Shown here one piece after another: positions 8,641 to 15,433 of a stretch of 16,349 nucleotides of DNA (the first letter of the stretch is position 1; each line of letters opens with the position of its first letter). The stretch is taken from the NCBI GenBank assembly GCA_006226985.1, contig SBGC01000061.1, forward strand, positions 1 to 16,349, in the 5' to 3' direction. Position numbers and translations under genes: made by a program. The notes below the pieces were generated by a model. That model had not been told where the DNA came from and made no database searches. It saw nothing but the letters and a program-made list of their open reading frames with translations. Origin of the DNA: Bacillota bacterium (GTDB lineage Bacteria > Bacillota_I > Bacilli_A > Acholeplasmatales > Acholeplasmataceae).

Positions 8641-8649
8641 ATTATAGCA
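8641..8649 (-). promoter_or_regulatory. Extended -10 promoter of the first MATE gene
   Basis: The minus strand reads TGCTATAAT, a perfect extended -10 element, about 20 bases before the ATG at 8620 and just downstream of the pyk terminator. There is no -35 at normal spacing. Confidence 0.65.
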
Positions 8650-8681
8650 TAAATGATACATAAAAAGACACAATTTATAAG

Positions 8682-8706
8682 AAAAAACCTCACAATGTGA
8701 GGTCTT
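8682..8706 (-). terminator. Rho-independent terminator after pyruvate kinase
   Basis: A 7-bp perfect core stem (ACCTCAC at 8687-8693 with GTGAGGT at 8697-8703), extendable to about 10 bp with a G-U pair, closes a 3-base loop and runs into a T tract on the minus strand. It lies 5 bases after the pyk stop. Confidence 0.9.
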
Positions 8707-8710
8707 TATA

Positions 8711-10129
8711 TTAGGGTATATCGATGATTCGTAATGTATTCGTTGAGCCATGTTTTTGTGCCCAACCTGAGGTGATGATGAGTGTCGTTCCTGAAGCAAA
8801 TCCAAAATCTCTTGCAACTTCGATAGCGACTTTATCATATACAGCATAATCGGTAACATTCGAGCGAATAACACCGAAGACACCCCAATAATAAGATAAT
8901 CTTGTGCATGTTTCATAGGAATCGGTAACTGCAATAATCGGAACAGATGGTCTAAATTTAGCAATACGTCTTGCAGTACCACCGGTTTCTGTAAATGCGA
9001 CAATAACTTCTACTTTAGGTAATGCTAAGGCTGTTTGACTCACTGCAATACCAATTGCATCATTGACTGTTTGTTGTGATGTAGAAATGGCATGTTGCAG
9101 TCTATCTTTATAAGGAATAGAATCTTCAATCGCTTTTGCAATCGTATCCATGACTAATACAGCTTCAACAGGATATTCACCAGCAGCTGATTCACCAGAT
9201 AACATAATGGCATCTGAACCATCTAAAATAGCATTAGCTACGTCAGATGCTTCTGCTCTAGTAGGTCGAGGTGAATACATCATCGATTCTAACATATGTG
9301 TTGCTGTAATGACTGGTTTACCCATTTCATTTGCTTTTTGGATAATTTTCTTTTGATAAAGTGGAACAAGTGATGTTGATACTTCAACACCTAAGTCTCC
9401 ACGTGCAACCATAACACCATCAGAAACAGATAAAATTTCTTCTAAATTATCCATACCTTCTTGGTTTTCAATTTTTGCAATGAGTTCAATCTTAGGTTTA
9501 CCAGCTTTTTTGAGGATTTCTCTAATCTCAAGGACATCTGCTTTACGTCTAACAAATGATAAAGCAATCATATCTACATTGTTTTCCGCTGAGAAAATGA
9601 TATCATCATGATCTTTTTGAGAAACAAATGGCATGGATAGATGAACGTTAGGGACATTCACACCTTTTCTGGTTTTAATACTTCCTGAGTTCATGATTTG
9701 GCATGTTAAAATGTCATCTTTCTTATCAATAACATTTAAACGCATTTTGCCATCGTCAATCAATAAGAAATCATTGACTTTGATGTCATTAAATAATTCT
9801 TTTGAATCGATATGAAATCTTTCACGATTACCTAAAACAGGTTCTTTCCATACTTCAACGGTATCACCTTTTTTAAATGTTGCAATATCATTTTCAAACT
9901 TACCTGTTCTTATTTCTGGACCTTTTGTATCTGCTAATATTCCAATGTAGCGATTCTTCGTCTTAGCAACACGACGAATCATTTCCATTCTGTTTTTATG
10001 TTCTGCTTGATCAGCGTGTGAATAATTAAGTCTGGCAACATTCATACCAGCATCAATCATCTTCGCAATCATGTCTTCATTATCTATGGATGGACCGATT
10101 GTACATACAATCTTCGTTTTTCTTTTCAT
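8711..10129 (-). CDS. pyk: Pyruvate kinase
   Basis: This 472-residue enzyme converts phosphoenolpyruvate and ADP to pyruvate and ATP in the last step of glycolysis. The A-domain motifs are in place: NVARLNYSH (30-38), ADTKGPEIRTG (66-76), the catalytic Lys219 with metal ligand Glu221 in IAKIEN, Asp245 in VARGDLG, Thr277 in ITATHMLESM, PRPTRAEASDVANAILDGSD (287-306) and MLSGESAAGEYP. The B domain spans about 72-168 and the allosteric C domain covers the last 120 residues. It lacks the extra C-terminal PEP-utiliser-like domain of the long Bacillus enzymes. One detail: the motif usually written ATQMLES reads ATHMLES here. A perfect AAGGAGGT lies 3 bases before the ATG, suggesting strong translation. 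A TATAAT box lies at 10161-10156 and a cre-like box at 10214-10201. The gene is flanked by terminators on both sides and so stands alone, not joined to pfkA. Confidence 0.98.
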   Translation of the reverse strand: MKRKTKIVCTIGPSIDNEDMIAKMIDAGMNVARLNYSHADQAEHKNRMEMIRRVAKTKNRYIGILADTKGPEIRTGKFENDIATFKKGDTVEVWKEPVLGNRERFHIDSKELFNDIKVNDFLLIDDGKMRLNVIDKKDDILTCQIMNSGSIKTRKGVNVPNVHLSMPFVSQKDHDDIIFSAENNVDMIALSFVRRKADVLEIREILKKAGKPKIELIAKIENQEGMDNLEEILSVSDGVMVARGDLGVEVSTSLVPLYQKKIIQKANEMGKPVITATHMLESMMYSPRPTRAEASDVANAILDGSDAIMLSGESAAGEYPVEAVLVMDTIAKAIEDSIPYKDRLQHAISTSQQTVNDAIGIAVSQTALALPKVEVIVAFTETGGTARRIAKFRPSVPIIAVTDSYETCTRLSYYWGVFGVIRSNVTDYAVYDKVAIEVARDFGFASGTTLIITSGWAQKHGSTNTLRIIDIP

Positions 10130-10155
10130 AATACCTCCTTAAATGCTCAACCTCT

Positions 10156-10161
10156 ATTATA
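10156..10161 (-). promoter_or_regulatory. -10 box of pyruvate kinase
   Basis: A perfect TATAAT, directly preceded by TTG, lies about 27 bases before the pyk ATG, giving a predicted transcript start near 10149. The -35 position holds no TTGACA-like hexamer, which would fit a promoter that needs an activator. Confidence 0.6.
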
Positions 10162-10200
10162 CAATAGAATCCAGATGAATACTATATTAAAATAAGCGAC

Positions 10201-10214
10201 TATGAACGTTTTCA
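10201..10214 (-). promoter_or_regulatory. Candidate catabolite-responsive element (cre) upstream of pyk
   Basis: The minus strand reads TGAAAACGTTCATA. The first ten bases fit the CcpA cre consensus TGWAARCGYT exactly, and the last four match only partly. The centre is about 58 bases before the predicted pyk transcript start, a position from which CcpA is known to activate genes in low-GC Gram-positive bacteria. Whether this organism has CcpA is not shown by the window, so this is a candidate only. Confidence 0.4.
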
Positions 10215-10220
10215 TTATAA

Positions 10221-10253
10221 ACATGGACTTGCACTAGCTGTGCAAATCCATGT
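10221..10253 (-). terminator. Long hairpin after the HD-GYP gene, probable terminator
   Basis: A 14-bp stem with one G-U position (ACATGGACTTGCAC at 10221-10234 with GTGCAAATCCATGT at 10240-10253) closes a 5-base loop, 8 bases after the stop codon. The T tract that follows on the minus strand is poor (TTATAATG), so termination may be less complete than at the other sites in this window. Confidence 0.7.
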
Positions 10254-10261
10254 CATTAAGT

Positions 10262-12292
10262 CTACGATTTAACACTCACTTTTTTAGTGATTTTTGTTTT
10301 AACCTTGTACTTACTAACGAAAATATCAACTATTTTGGGATCAAATTGAGTACCTGAACAACGAATGATTTCTTCAATTGCCTCTTCATGAGTTAATGCT
10401 TTTCGATAAGGTCTATCCGAGATCATCGCATCATACGCATCAGCAAGAGAAATAATTCTAGCTCGTATTGGAATTTCATCGCCTTTTAATCCTCTTGGAT
10501 ATCCATTCCCATCGTATCTTTCATGATGGCATAAAATATCTTGAGCTATTTCTGCATACTCTGGTGTTGAAGATAAAATACGATAGCCTATCTCTGGATG
10601 TCTTTTGATTTGTTCCCATTCTTCTTGAGTTAGTTTACCTGGTTTATTTAATACCGCATCATCAATAGCGATTTTCCCAATATCATGAAGATTACTAATG
10701 GCTTTAAGTAAACTGATATCGTTTGCCTTCATACCAAGCATATCTCCGATTGCAGTACATATTTCTGAAACACGTTTTGAATGTAGTTCTTCTCTTGGGT
10801 TTTTTTCATGTAATGTCGATAGAATTGTTTTAATGGTTTCATTACGGTGTGAAGAAACTTCAAATAATTTATGACTATACATATCATCTTCAGCTATTTT
10901 AATAATTTTATCTAGGAATGTATCATCTATCTTTGTTGCTAAACCAAATGCAACAGAAGCATGCATACCTTGGATAATGATTTTTTCGATGTTCTTAATC
11001 GCATTTTCAATCAATTTTTGAGAATCTTCATATGAAGTATTTGGTAATATGACAACAAACTCATCTCCACCAATACGCGCAATACGACTCGTGTTAAAAC
11101 TATGTCTAAGTTCATCCGAGACTTGAATGAGTAATTGATCACCTGAATCATGACCAAATGCATCATTAGTGATCTTTAAACCATTAATGTCTATTAATAC
11201 AATCGAAAGCGGTAAATATTTTGGATGATCTAGCTTAACAAGTTCTTCTTGATAAAATCTTCGATTATATAATCCAGTTAGTGGATCTCTATATGATAAA
11301 TATAGAATCGATTCTTCGTATTTCTTTCTCTCTGTAATATCTTGAGATATGATGGTTACACCAATCACATCACCTAGCTGATTTCTAATAGGGCTATAGA
11401 GTTCTTCTAAGTATTTACCTTTCGTTGTTTCAACTTCGATAACGCGACTAATTGATTCACCTGATAATGCATTATCAATTAAGTTTTGAATACGAAAGCG
11501 CATAGATGTATCTTCTATAAGATCGAGATAACTATGATTCATTTCAACATCAACATCATAGAATTCTTTCATATTAATATGATGAAAATCATTAAACGCG
11601 ATATAGCGATATTTTGTGTCTAAAGCAAATATTTCCATTGATTTTGGTGAATCAATACTTGCTTGTAGGAGTGCTTGTTGATTCTTAACAAGTTGATTGG
11701 CAGTAATTCTTTCTTTTTGGTTATTTAATGTTATACCAAGTATCATGGTAATGATTGGAAACACTCCAAGATATGGAATAAATGTATTTCTAATTGTATC
11801 AAAAGCATCTGGCCATGGAATGGCTAAGAAACATATGAGTGTGATAATATGTGCGATAAGACCTAGAATATAGTATTCAAGTATATAATTTTTTGTATTA
11901 ATAAGTTTTCTGATCTTTGGCCATAAAACACCTAAAGTTGATGTTGATATGATGGTGAGAGCACCTGCATAAACTCCTGCTCCACCAAGATTGATACGAT
12001 AGATTAATCCAATGGATGCTGCTATAACTGTAGGTACAAAACCAAAAAATGCACCAGTTGCTGCAAATAAAACGCTTCGTGCGTCAAAAATAAGACCGGG
12101 TCGAACAACCCAAGGAGACATCATAATTAATATAGCTACAAAACCAGTCGAAATCCCTGTAAATAGTTTATTTCTTGTTGATGTGTCTGCACTAAAGTTC
12201 GTTAATCCATATAAAAAACTGATGGATAAAAGGAGAACTACGCTTTTTGATAATTCAATTAAAATGGGTATACCAACATCAGTTAGCCACAT
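10262..12292 (-). CDS. Membrane sensor with 5TMR_LYT, PAS, GGDEF and HD-GYP domains
   Basis: This 676-residue protein has about six membrane segments in the first 190 residues. They form a LytS-type 5TMR_LYT sensor, with RPGLIFDARSV at about 64-74 and the YRINLGGAG stretch at about 98-106. A PAS-like domain (about 205-325) leads into a GGDEF domain (about 335-475, signature at 408-412) and a C-terminal HD-GYP domain (about 490-660). HD-GYP metal and signature motifs are intact: HDIGK (536-540), RHPEIG, HHERYDGNGYP (589-599) and ADAYDAM. HD-GYP domains hydrolyse c-di-GMP (or relatives) to GMP; the GGDEF domain could make it or sense GTP. The inhibitory RxxD site is missing. An in-frame ATG at 12313 would add seven residues but lacks a ribosome site and lies close to the predicted transcript start. 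The ATG at 12292 has GGTGA at good spacing and is preferred. An extended -10 lies at 12338-12330. Confidence 0.92.
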   Translation of the reverse strand: MWLTDVGIPILIELSKSVVLLLSISFLYGLTNFSADTSTRNKLFTGISTGFVAILIMMSPWVVRPGLIFDARSVLFAATGAFFGFVPTVIAASIGLIYRINLGGAGVYAGALTIISTSTLGVLWPKIRKLINTKNYILEYYILGLIAHIITLICFLAIPWPDAFDTIRNTFIPYLGVFPIITMILGITLNNQKERITANQLVKNQQALLQASIDSPKSMEIFALDTKYRYIAFNDFHHINMKEFYDVDVEMNHSYLDLIEDTSMRFRIQNLIDNALSGESISRVIEVETTKGKYLEELYSPIRNQLGDVIGVTIISQDITERKKYEESILYLSYRDPLTGLYNRRFYQEELVKLDHPKYLPLSIVLIDINGLKITNDAFGHDSGDQLLIQVSDELRHSFNTSRIARIGGDEFVVILPNTSYEDSQKLIENAIKNIEKIIIQGMHASVAFGLATKIDDTFLDKIIKIAEDDMYSHKLFEVSSHRNETIKTILSTLHEKNPREELHSKRVSEICTAIGDMLGMKANDISLLKAISNLHDIGKIAIDDAVLNKPGKLTQEEWEQIKRHPEIGYRILSSTPEYAEIAQDILCHHERYDGNGYPRGLKGDEIPIRARIISLADAYDAMISDRPYRKALTHEEAIEEIIRCSGTQFDPKIVDIFVSKYKVKTKITKKVSVKS

Positions 12293-12329
12293 ATATTCAC
12301 CGTTTTTTCTCATGATTTTTTACTGTTTA

Positions 12330-12338
12330 ATTATAACA
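12330..12338 (-). promoter_or_regulatory. Extended -10 promoter of the HD-GYP gene
   Basis: The minus strand reads TGTTATAAT, a perfect extended -10, with no -35 match. The predicted transcript start near 12323 leaves about 30 bases before the ATG at 12292, enough for its GGTGA ribosome site. Confidence 0.65.
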
Positions 12339-12411
12339 TGAAATAATAATGAAATAATCTTATACAGTGAATAATGAAGACGATTTAAGAAAATATTAAG
12401 AATTGCAAAGT

Positions 12412-12440
12412 AAAAAAAAGAAGACGATGGCTTCGTCTTC
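12412..12440 (-). terminator. Rho-independent terminator of the tRNA operon
   Basis: An 8-bp perfect stem (GAAGACGA at 12420-12427 with TCGTCTTC at 12433-12440) closes a 5-base loop and is followed on the minus strand by eight T. It starts 12 bases after the CCA end of tRNA-Gly. The remaining bases between here and the HD-GYP promoter (12339-12411) show nothing else I can name. Confidence 0.93.
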
Positions 12441-12452
12441 ACGATGATTTTT

Positions 12453-12527
<75 letters not shown>

Positions 12528-12535
12528 GAAAATAA

Positions 12536-12612
12536 TGGTCGGGAAGACAGGATTTGAACCTGCGACCTCCTGGTCCCAAACCAGGCGCTCTACCAAGCTA
12601 AGCTACTTCCCG
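12536..12612 (-). tRNA. trnP: tRNA-Pro (anticodon UGG)
   Basis: A 77-base tRNA with an encoded CCA end. The acceptor stem pairs CGGGAAG with CTTCCCG, the stem CCTGG/CCAGG closes the loop TTTGGGA with anticodon TGG, and the T arm GCAGG-TTCAAAT-CCTGT is regular. It lies 8 bases before tRNA-Gly. Confidence 0.97.
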
Positions 12613-12617
12613 AAATA

Positions 12618-12694
12618 TGGCGTACCCAAGAGGACTTGAACCCCCAACCTTTTGATCCGTAGTCAAACGCTCTATCCAGTTGAGCTATGGGTAC
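12618..12694 (-). tRNA. trnR: tRNA-Arg (anticodon ACG)
   Basis: A 77-base tRNA with an encoded CCA end. The acceptor stem pairs GTACCCA with TGGGTAC, and the stem TTTGA/TCAAA closes the loop CTACGGA with anticodon ACG. The wobble A is normally deaminated to inosine by TadA so that it reads CGU, CGC and CGA. It lies 5 bases before tRNA-Pro. Confidence 0.97.
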
Positions 12695-12700
12695 TACTCT

Positions 12701-12721
12701 TGAGTTTAAAACGAAAACTCA
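12701..12721 (-). other. Spacer hairpin 1 in the tRNA transcript
   Basis: A 7-bp perfect stem (TGAGTTT at 12701-12707 with AAACTCA at 12715-12721) with a 7-base loop lies in the spacer between tRNA-Glu and tRNA-Arg. It has no T run, so it is more likely a processing or folding element than a terminator. Confidence 0.4.
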
Positions 12722-12727
12722 TATCTT

Positions 12728-12745
12728 AAAACGCGTTTGCGTTTT
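12728..12745 (-). other. Spacer hairpin 2 in the tRNA transcript
   Basis: A 7-bp perfect stem (AAAACGC at 12728-12734 with GCGTTTT at 12739-12745) with a 4-base loop lies directly beside hairpin 1 in the same spacer. The 3' arm ends in TTTT on the minus strand, so weak termination after tRNA-Glu cannot be excluded. Confidence 0.4.
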
Positions 12746-12757
12746 GTTTGCAAAAAT

Positions 12758-12833
12758 TGGTGACCCGTACGGGATTCGAACCCGTGAGTGCATGCGTGAA
12801 AGGCATGTGAGTTAACCGTTTCTCCAACGGGCC
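12758..12833 (-). tRNA. trnE: tRNA-Glu (anticodon UUC)
   Basis: A 76-base tRNA with an encoded CCA end. The acceptor stem pairs GGCCCGT with ACGGGTC (one G-U), the stem CATGC/GCATG closes the loop CTTTCAC with anticodon TTC, and the T loop TTCGAAT is standard. It is the first gene of the tRNA operon and is set apart from the other three by a 63-base spacer. Confidence 0.97.
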
Positions 12834-12853
12834 AATGTGCAAGCGCATATATA

Positions 12854-12881
12854 ATTATACCAATTATTTGATAATTGTCAA
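12854..12881 (-). promoter_or_regulatory. Canonical promoter of the tRNA operon
   Basis: On the minus strand TTGACA (12881-12876) and TATAAT (12859-12854) are both perfect and separated by 16 bases, with an A/T-rich stretch further up. The -10 ends 20 bases before the tRNA-Glu 5' end. It is the only promoter in the window with a recognisable -35. Confidence 0.92.
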
Positions 12882-12943
12882 GATAAAATCCCAGGTTTTT
12901 TAATCTTTTTTTATAACATAGTTATAAGGGTATAAAAATGTCT

Positions 12944-14278
12944 TTATGATGCGCTTTTTTCTAAATATGCACTCTTACTTTCCCATTTTCTTGACTGCCA
13001 ACGGATATACATACATGCAGCTCTGATAAGTTCATCTGCGGTATATGCAATATAAACCCCTAATAATCCAACTTGAAGACTGACACCTAAGATGTAAGCT
13101 ACCGGTACAGCTATTCCAAACATACTCAAAATAGCCATGATCAGAGGAAAAGATGTGTCACCTGCTGAACGTAATGCCTGTATTAAAATAAGGTTAAAAC
13201 TTCGACCTGTTTCTAGTAATATAGCAATCCATAATACTTTACGTGCAGTTTCAATAATCACTTCATTTGACGAGAAAAAATTCAAGATTAAGCCTGATGA
13301 AAAATTTACAATAAGTGTCATTGTTAAAACAACCATAAGACTTCTAAAAGCAACCTTCATCGTCTCTTTATGTGCTTTTTCATAGTTTCTCTCGCCAATA
13401 TAATAACCTGTCATCACAGCATTAGCTGAAGCAAAAGCAAGTGAGAAAATATAGATATACGTAAGAATTGTGTTGATATAAGTTCTTGCAGTTGTAAACT
13501 CAGCACCAAAACCATTAATCATGCTTAAAATAATTCCTTGCATGAGTGTGTATGTCCAAGATTCTGCAGCACTAGGAAGTCCAATTCTAAAAATATTCTT
13601 TGAGGACTCAAAATCAAGTTTCAAGTTTCTAAATGAAAACCGAATAACCTTAAGTAATAAAACAAGATAAACTAGCATCATGAGAATGCGAACAATAAGT
13701 GTTGATAAAGCTGCGCCATATACACCTAGCCTTGGAAATATCCAATGGCCATTGATTAAAAAATAGTTTCCAATGATGTTTAAAACGTTTGCTGCCATCA
13801 CAACATATGTGATATATTTTGCATATCCATAACTTCTTAACGATGCGGTAACAACATTACTTATGGCTACAAAAAACAGTGAAATTGCAATCATTTGTAG
13901 ATACGTATTAGAATCTGTAAATAGTTCAGGTTTTGTGTTAACAACACCGAGTAAAACACTCGATAAGGTGAATAAAGATACTGCTAATATAAATCCCACT
14001 AACGCATTAATCAGCATCCCTGAGCCAATTATTTTGTGTGCTTCATCGCTTCTCTTTGCTCCAATGTATTGAGATACTAAAACAGCTACCCCATTCGCTA
14101 CAATTAGGAGTAGCACACCAAACATTTGGATAAGTGTATTTGCGTTACCTACAGAACCCACAGCATAATCGCTAAAGTGAGAAAGCATGAAGGTATCAAT
14201 GGTGCCCATAAGCATGAAAAAGAGTAATTCAATGAATGTTGGCCAAAATAAGGATTTAAACGTGCGTTTAGCTTTCAT
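12944..14278 (-). CDS. MATE-family efflux transporter (second copy)
   Basis: This 444-residue protein shows about twelve membrane segments and MATE features: an N-terminal FWPTFIELLFF helix, a TIDTFMLSHF loop, NANTLIQMF, and a second-half repeat beginning near residue 235. The family exports cationic compounds using ion gradients. The length is normal. It follows the DJ-1-like gene by 13 bases and is probably its operon partner. The ATG has no visible Shine-Dalgarno sequence and no in-frame ATG, GTG or TTG lies nearby upstream, so it may rely on translational coupling or reinitiation. A TATACT box at 14304-14299 could give it a short-leader transcript. No strong terminator follows: the 12884-12943 gap holds a 7-bp TTATAAC hairpin without a T tract on the minus strand, so read-through into the tRNA operon is possible. 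The substrate is unknown. Confidence 0.92.
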   Translation of the reverse strand: MKAKRTFKSLFWPTFIELLFFMLMGTIDTFMLSHFSDYAVGSVGNANTLIQMFGVLLLIVANGVAVLVSQYIGAKRSDEAHKIIGSGMLINALVGFILAVSLFTLSSVLLGVVNTKPELFTDSNTYLQMIAISLFFVAISNVVTASLRSYGYAKYITYVVMAANVLNIIGNYFLINGHWIFPRLGVYGAALSTLIVRILMMLVYLVLLLKVIRFSFRNLKLDFESSKNIFRIGLPSAAESWTYTLMQGIILSMINGFGAEFTTARTYINTILTYIYIFSLAFASANAVMTGYYIGERNYEKAHKETMKVAFRSLMVVLTMTLIVNFSSGLILNFFSSNEVIIETARKVLWIAILLETGRSFNLILIQALRSAGDTSFPLIMAILSMFGIAVPVAYILGVSLQVGLLGVYIAYTADELIRAACMYIRWQSRKWESKSAYLEKSAS

Positions 14279-14291
14279 GTTGCGTATGTAT

Positions 14292-14837
14292 TTAGTAGAG
14301 TATATTTTTTAGTAATGACTCCGCTTTTTCTTCTCCTAGTAAGTAATTAACTATCTCATAAGTAAATTCGTAAACTGCTCCAGCACCTCGTGCTGTAATA
14401 ATATTTTCATCACAAACTGCTTTCTTGTGTGGTAAATATGTGCCTTTAGGCATATCGATTTCTGAGCCTGTAAAACATGTAAACTTTTTATGATCTAAGA
14501 TGCCAGCTTGACCTAAAAATCTAGGTCCTGCGCAAATCGCTGCAACCAATTTTTTTTGATCATAGAAATATTTAACTGCATCTTTTATATGATGGTCATG
14601 ATTAACGATTTTAGCAACGTATTTTCCACCTGGAATAACGATAAAATCATATGAATCATATGATACTTCTTGGTAAAGATAATCTGCTTCTACTTTTAAA
14701 CCAAAAGCTGTGATGATCTGTTTACTATCTTGAAATGTCAAGGTATCAACTTCTAGACCAGCTCTTCTCAGTAAAGCTCGTGTCGTTAATGCTTCACCAT
14801 CTTCCATATCATGACTAACGATGAGTAGTCCTTTCAT
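14292..14837 (-). CDS. DJ-1/PfpI superfamily protein
   Basis: This 181-residue single-domain cytoplasmic protein of the DJ-1/YajL branch has the nucleophile-elbow cysteine Cys102 in AAICAGP, the conserved acid Glu15 near the N-terminus (DGEALTTRALLRRAG), VIPGG (68-71) and a C-terminal TARGAGAVYEF stretch. Family members have been linked to oxidative-stress protection, chaperone or deglycase-type activities; the biochemical role of any one is disputed, so none is assigned here. The start is fixed by AAAGGAG 7 bases before the ATG, and that ATG overlaps the TGA of mtnN in an ATGA junction, so the two are translationally coupled. The MATE gene follows 13 bases on. The active-site Cys and Glu are both present, so it should be catalytically competent. 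Confidence 0.93.
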   Translation of the reverse strand: MKGLLIVSHDMEDGEALTTRALLRRAGLEVDTLTFQDSKQIITAFGLKVEADYLYQEVSYDSYDFIVIPGGKYVAKIVNHDHHIKDAVKYFYDQKKLVAAICAGPRFLGQAGILDHKKFTCFTGSEIDMPKGTYLPHKKAVCDENIITARGAGAVYEFTYEIVNYLLGEEKAESLLKNILY

Positions 14838-15433
14838 TTTATCACTCCTTTAAGTAACGATAAATAGACTTGATATAATTTGTGTGAGCCATCTTCTGAT
14901 TCAAATCTTTTGTAGTTTTCAATGTGATCATGATCACCTACTAAATCTGAAATGACTTTAATACTAATCATAGGTATTTGATAAAAATTAGCAACTTGAA
15001 ATAAAGCTGTACCTTCCATATCAAAAACCATTGAATCTTCCATTTTTCCCGTCATAAAGCGATCACCAGTATAAAGAAAACCTTTTTGAATATGCTCTAT
15101 AGATCGATTGGCAGCATCAAATAATTGTTTATCAGGAAGAAAATGCTCTGGACATCCCGGGACTTGACCTATCTTATAGCCAAACATCGTTAAATCAAAA
15201 TCATGATATGTAGCTCTTTCAATATTAACAACATCTCCTGGTTTAAATGGTTTGGTTGCTCCTGCAAGTCCTAAGTTAATAATCGCATCATATGATTTTT
15301 TTGCTAAGACTTTTGATAGTTGAAAAGCAGCATTTACTTTACCAACTCCTGTTTGCAAAATATCGACTTGTGGATGTTTATGCTGATCTATTTTATCAAT
15401 CTCTGATTGCATAGCAGCAACAATTAAAATCAT
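14834..15433 (-). CDS. mtnN: 5'-methylthioadenosine/S-adenosylhomocysteine nucleosidase
   Basis: This 199-residue enzyme removes adenine from methylthioadenosine and S-adenosylhomocysteine, the by-products of polyamine synthesis and methylation. The catalytic residues of the Pfs/MtnN family are in place: Glu11 in AMQSEI, the GVGKVNAA loop (29-36), Glu140 in FDMEGTALFQVA and Asp163 in KVISDLVGD. It is shorter than the E. coli enzyme (232 residues), mainly through tighter loops, but complete at both ends. The gene starts inside the end of udk (ATGA overlap) with GGAGAT 8 bases upstream, and itself ends in TGA overlapping the DJ-1 gene start. The place beside uridine kinase suggests a nucleoside-salvage operon. 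No luxS is in this window, so the fate of the ribosylhomocysteine cannot be told. Confidence 0.93.
   Translation of the reverse strand: MILIVAAMQSEIDKIDQHKHPQVDILQTGVGKVNAAFQLSKVLAKKSYDAIINLGLAGATKPFKPGDVVNIERATYHDFDLTMFGYKIGQVPGCPEHFLPDKQLFDAANRSIEHIQKGFLYTGDRFMTGKMEDSMVFDMEGTALFQVANFYQIPMISIKVISDLVGDHDHIENYKRFESEDGSHKLYQVYLSLLKGVIK

Noticed and set aside
8623-9003. A 126-codon minus-strand frame overlapping the end of pyk
   Set aside because: It overlaps pyk in another frame and then crosses the pyk terminator and the MATE promoter. Its composition is not protein-like.
12293-12313. A start for the HD-GYP protein at 12313
   Set aside because: There is no Shine-Dalgarno site, and the predicted transcript start leaves only about ten bases before it. 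The ATG at 12292 has GGTGA upstream.
12884-12943. A terminator after the second MATE gene
   Set aside because: The only stem (TTATAAC/GTTATAA) is followed by A on the minus strand, not by T, so it does not qualify as an intrinsic terminator.
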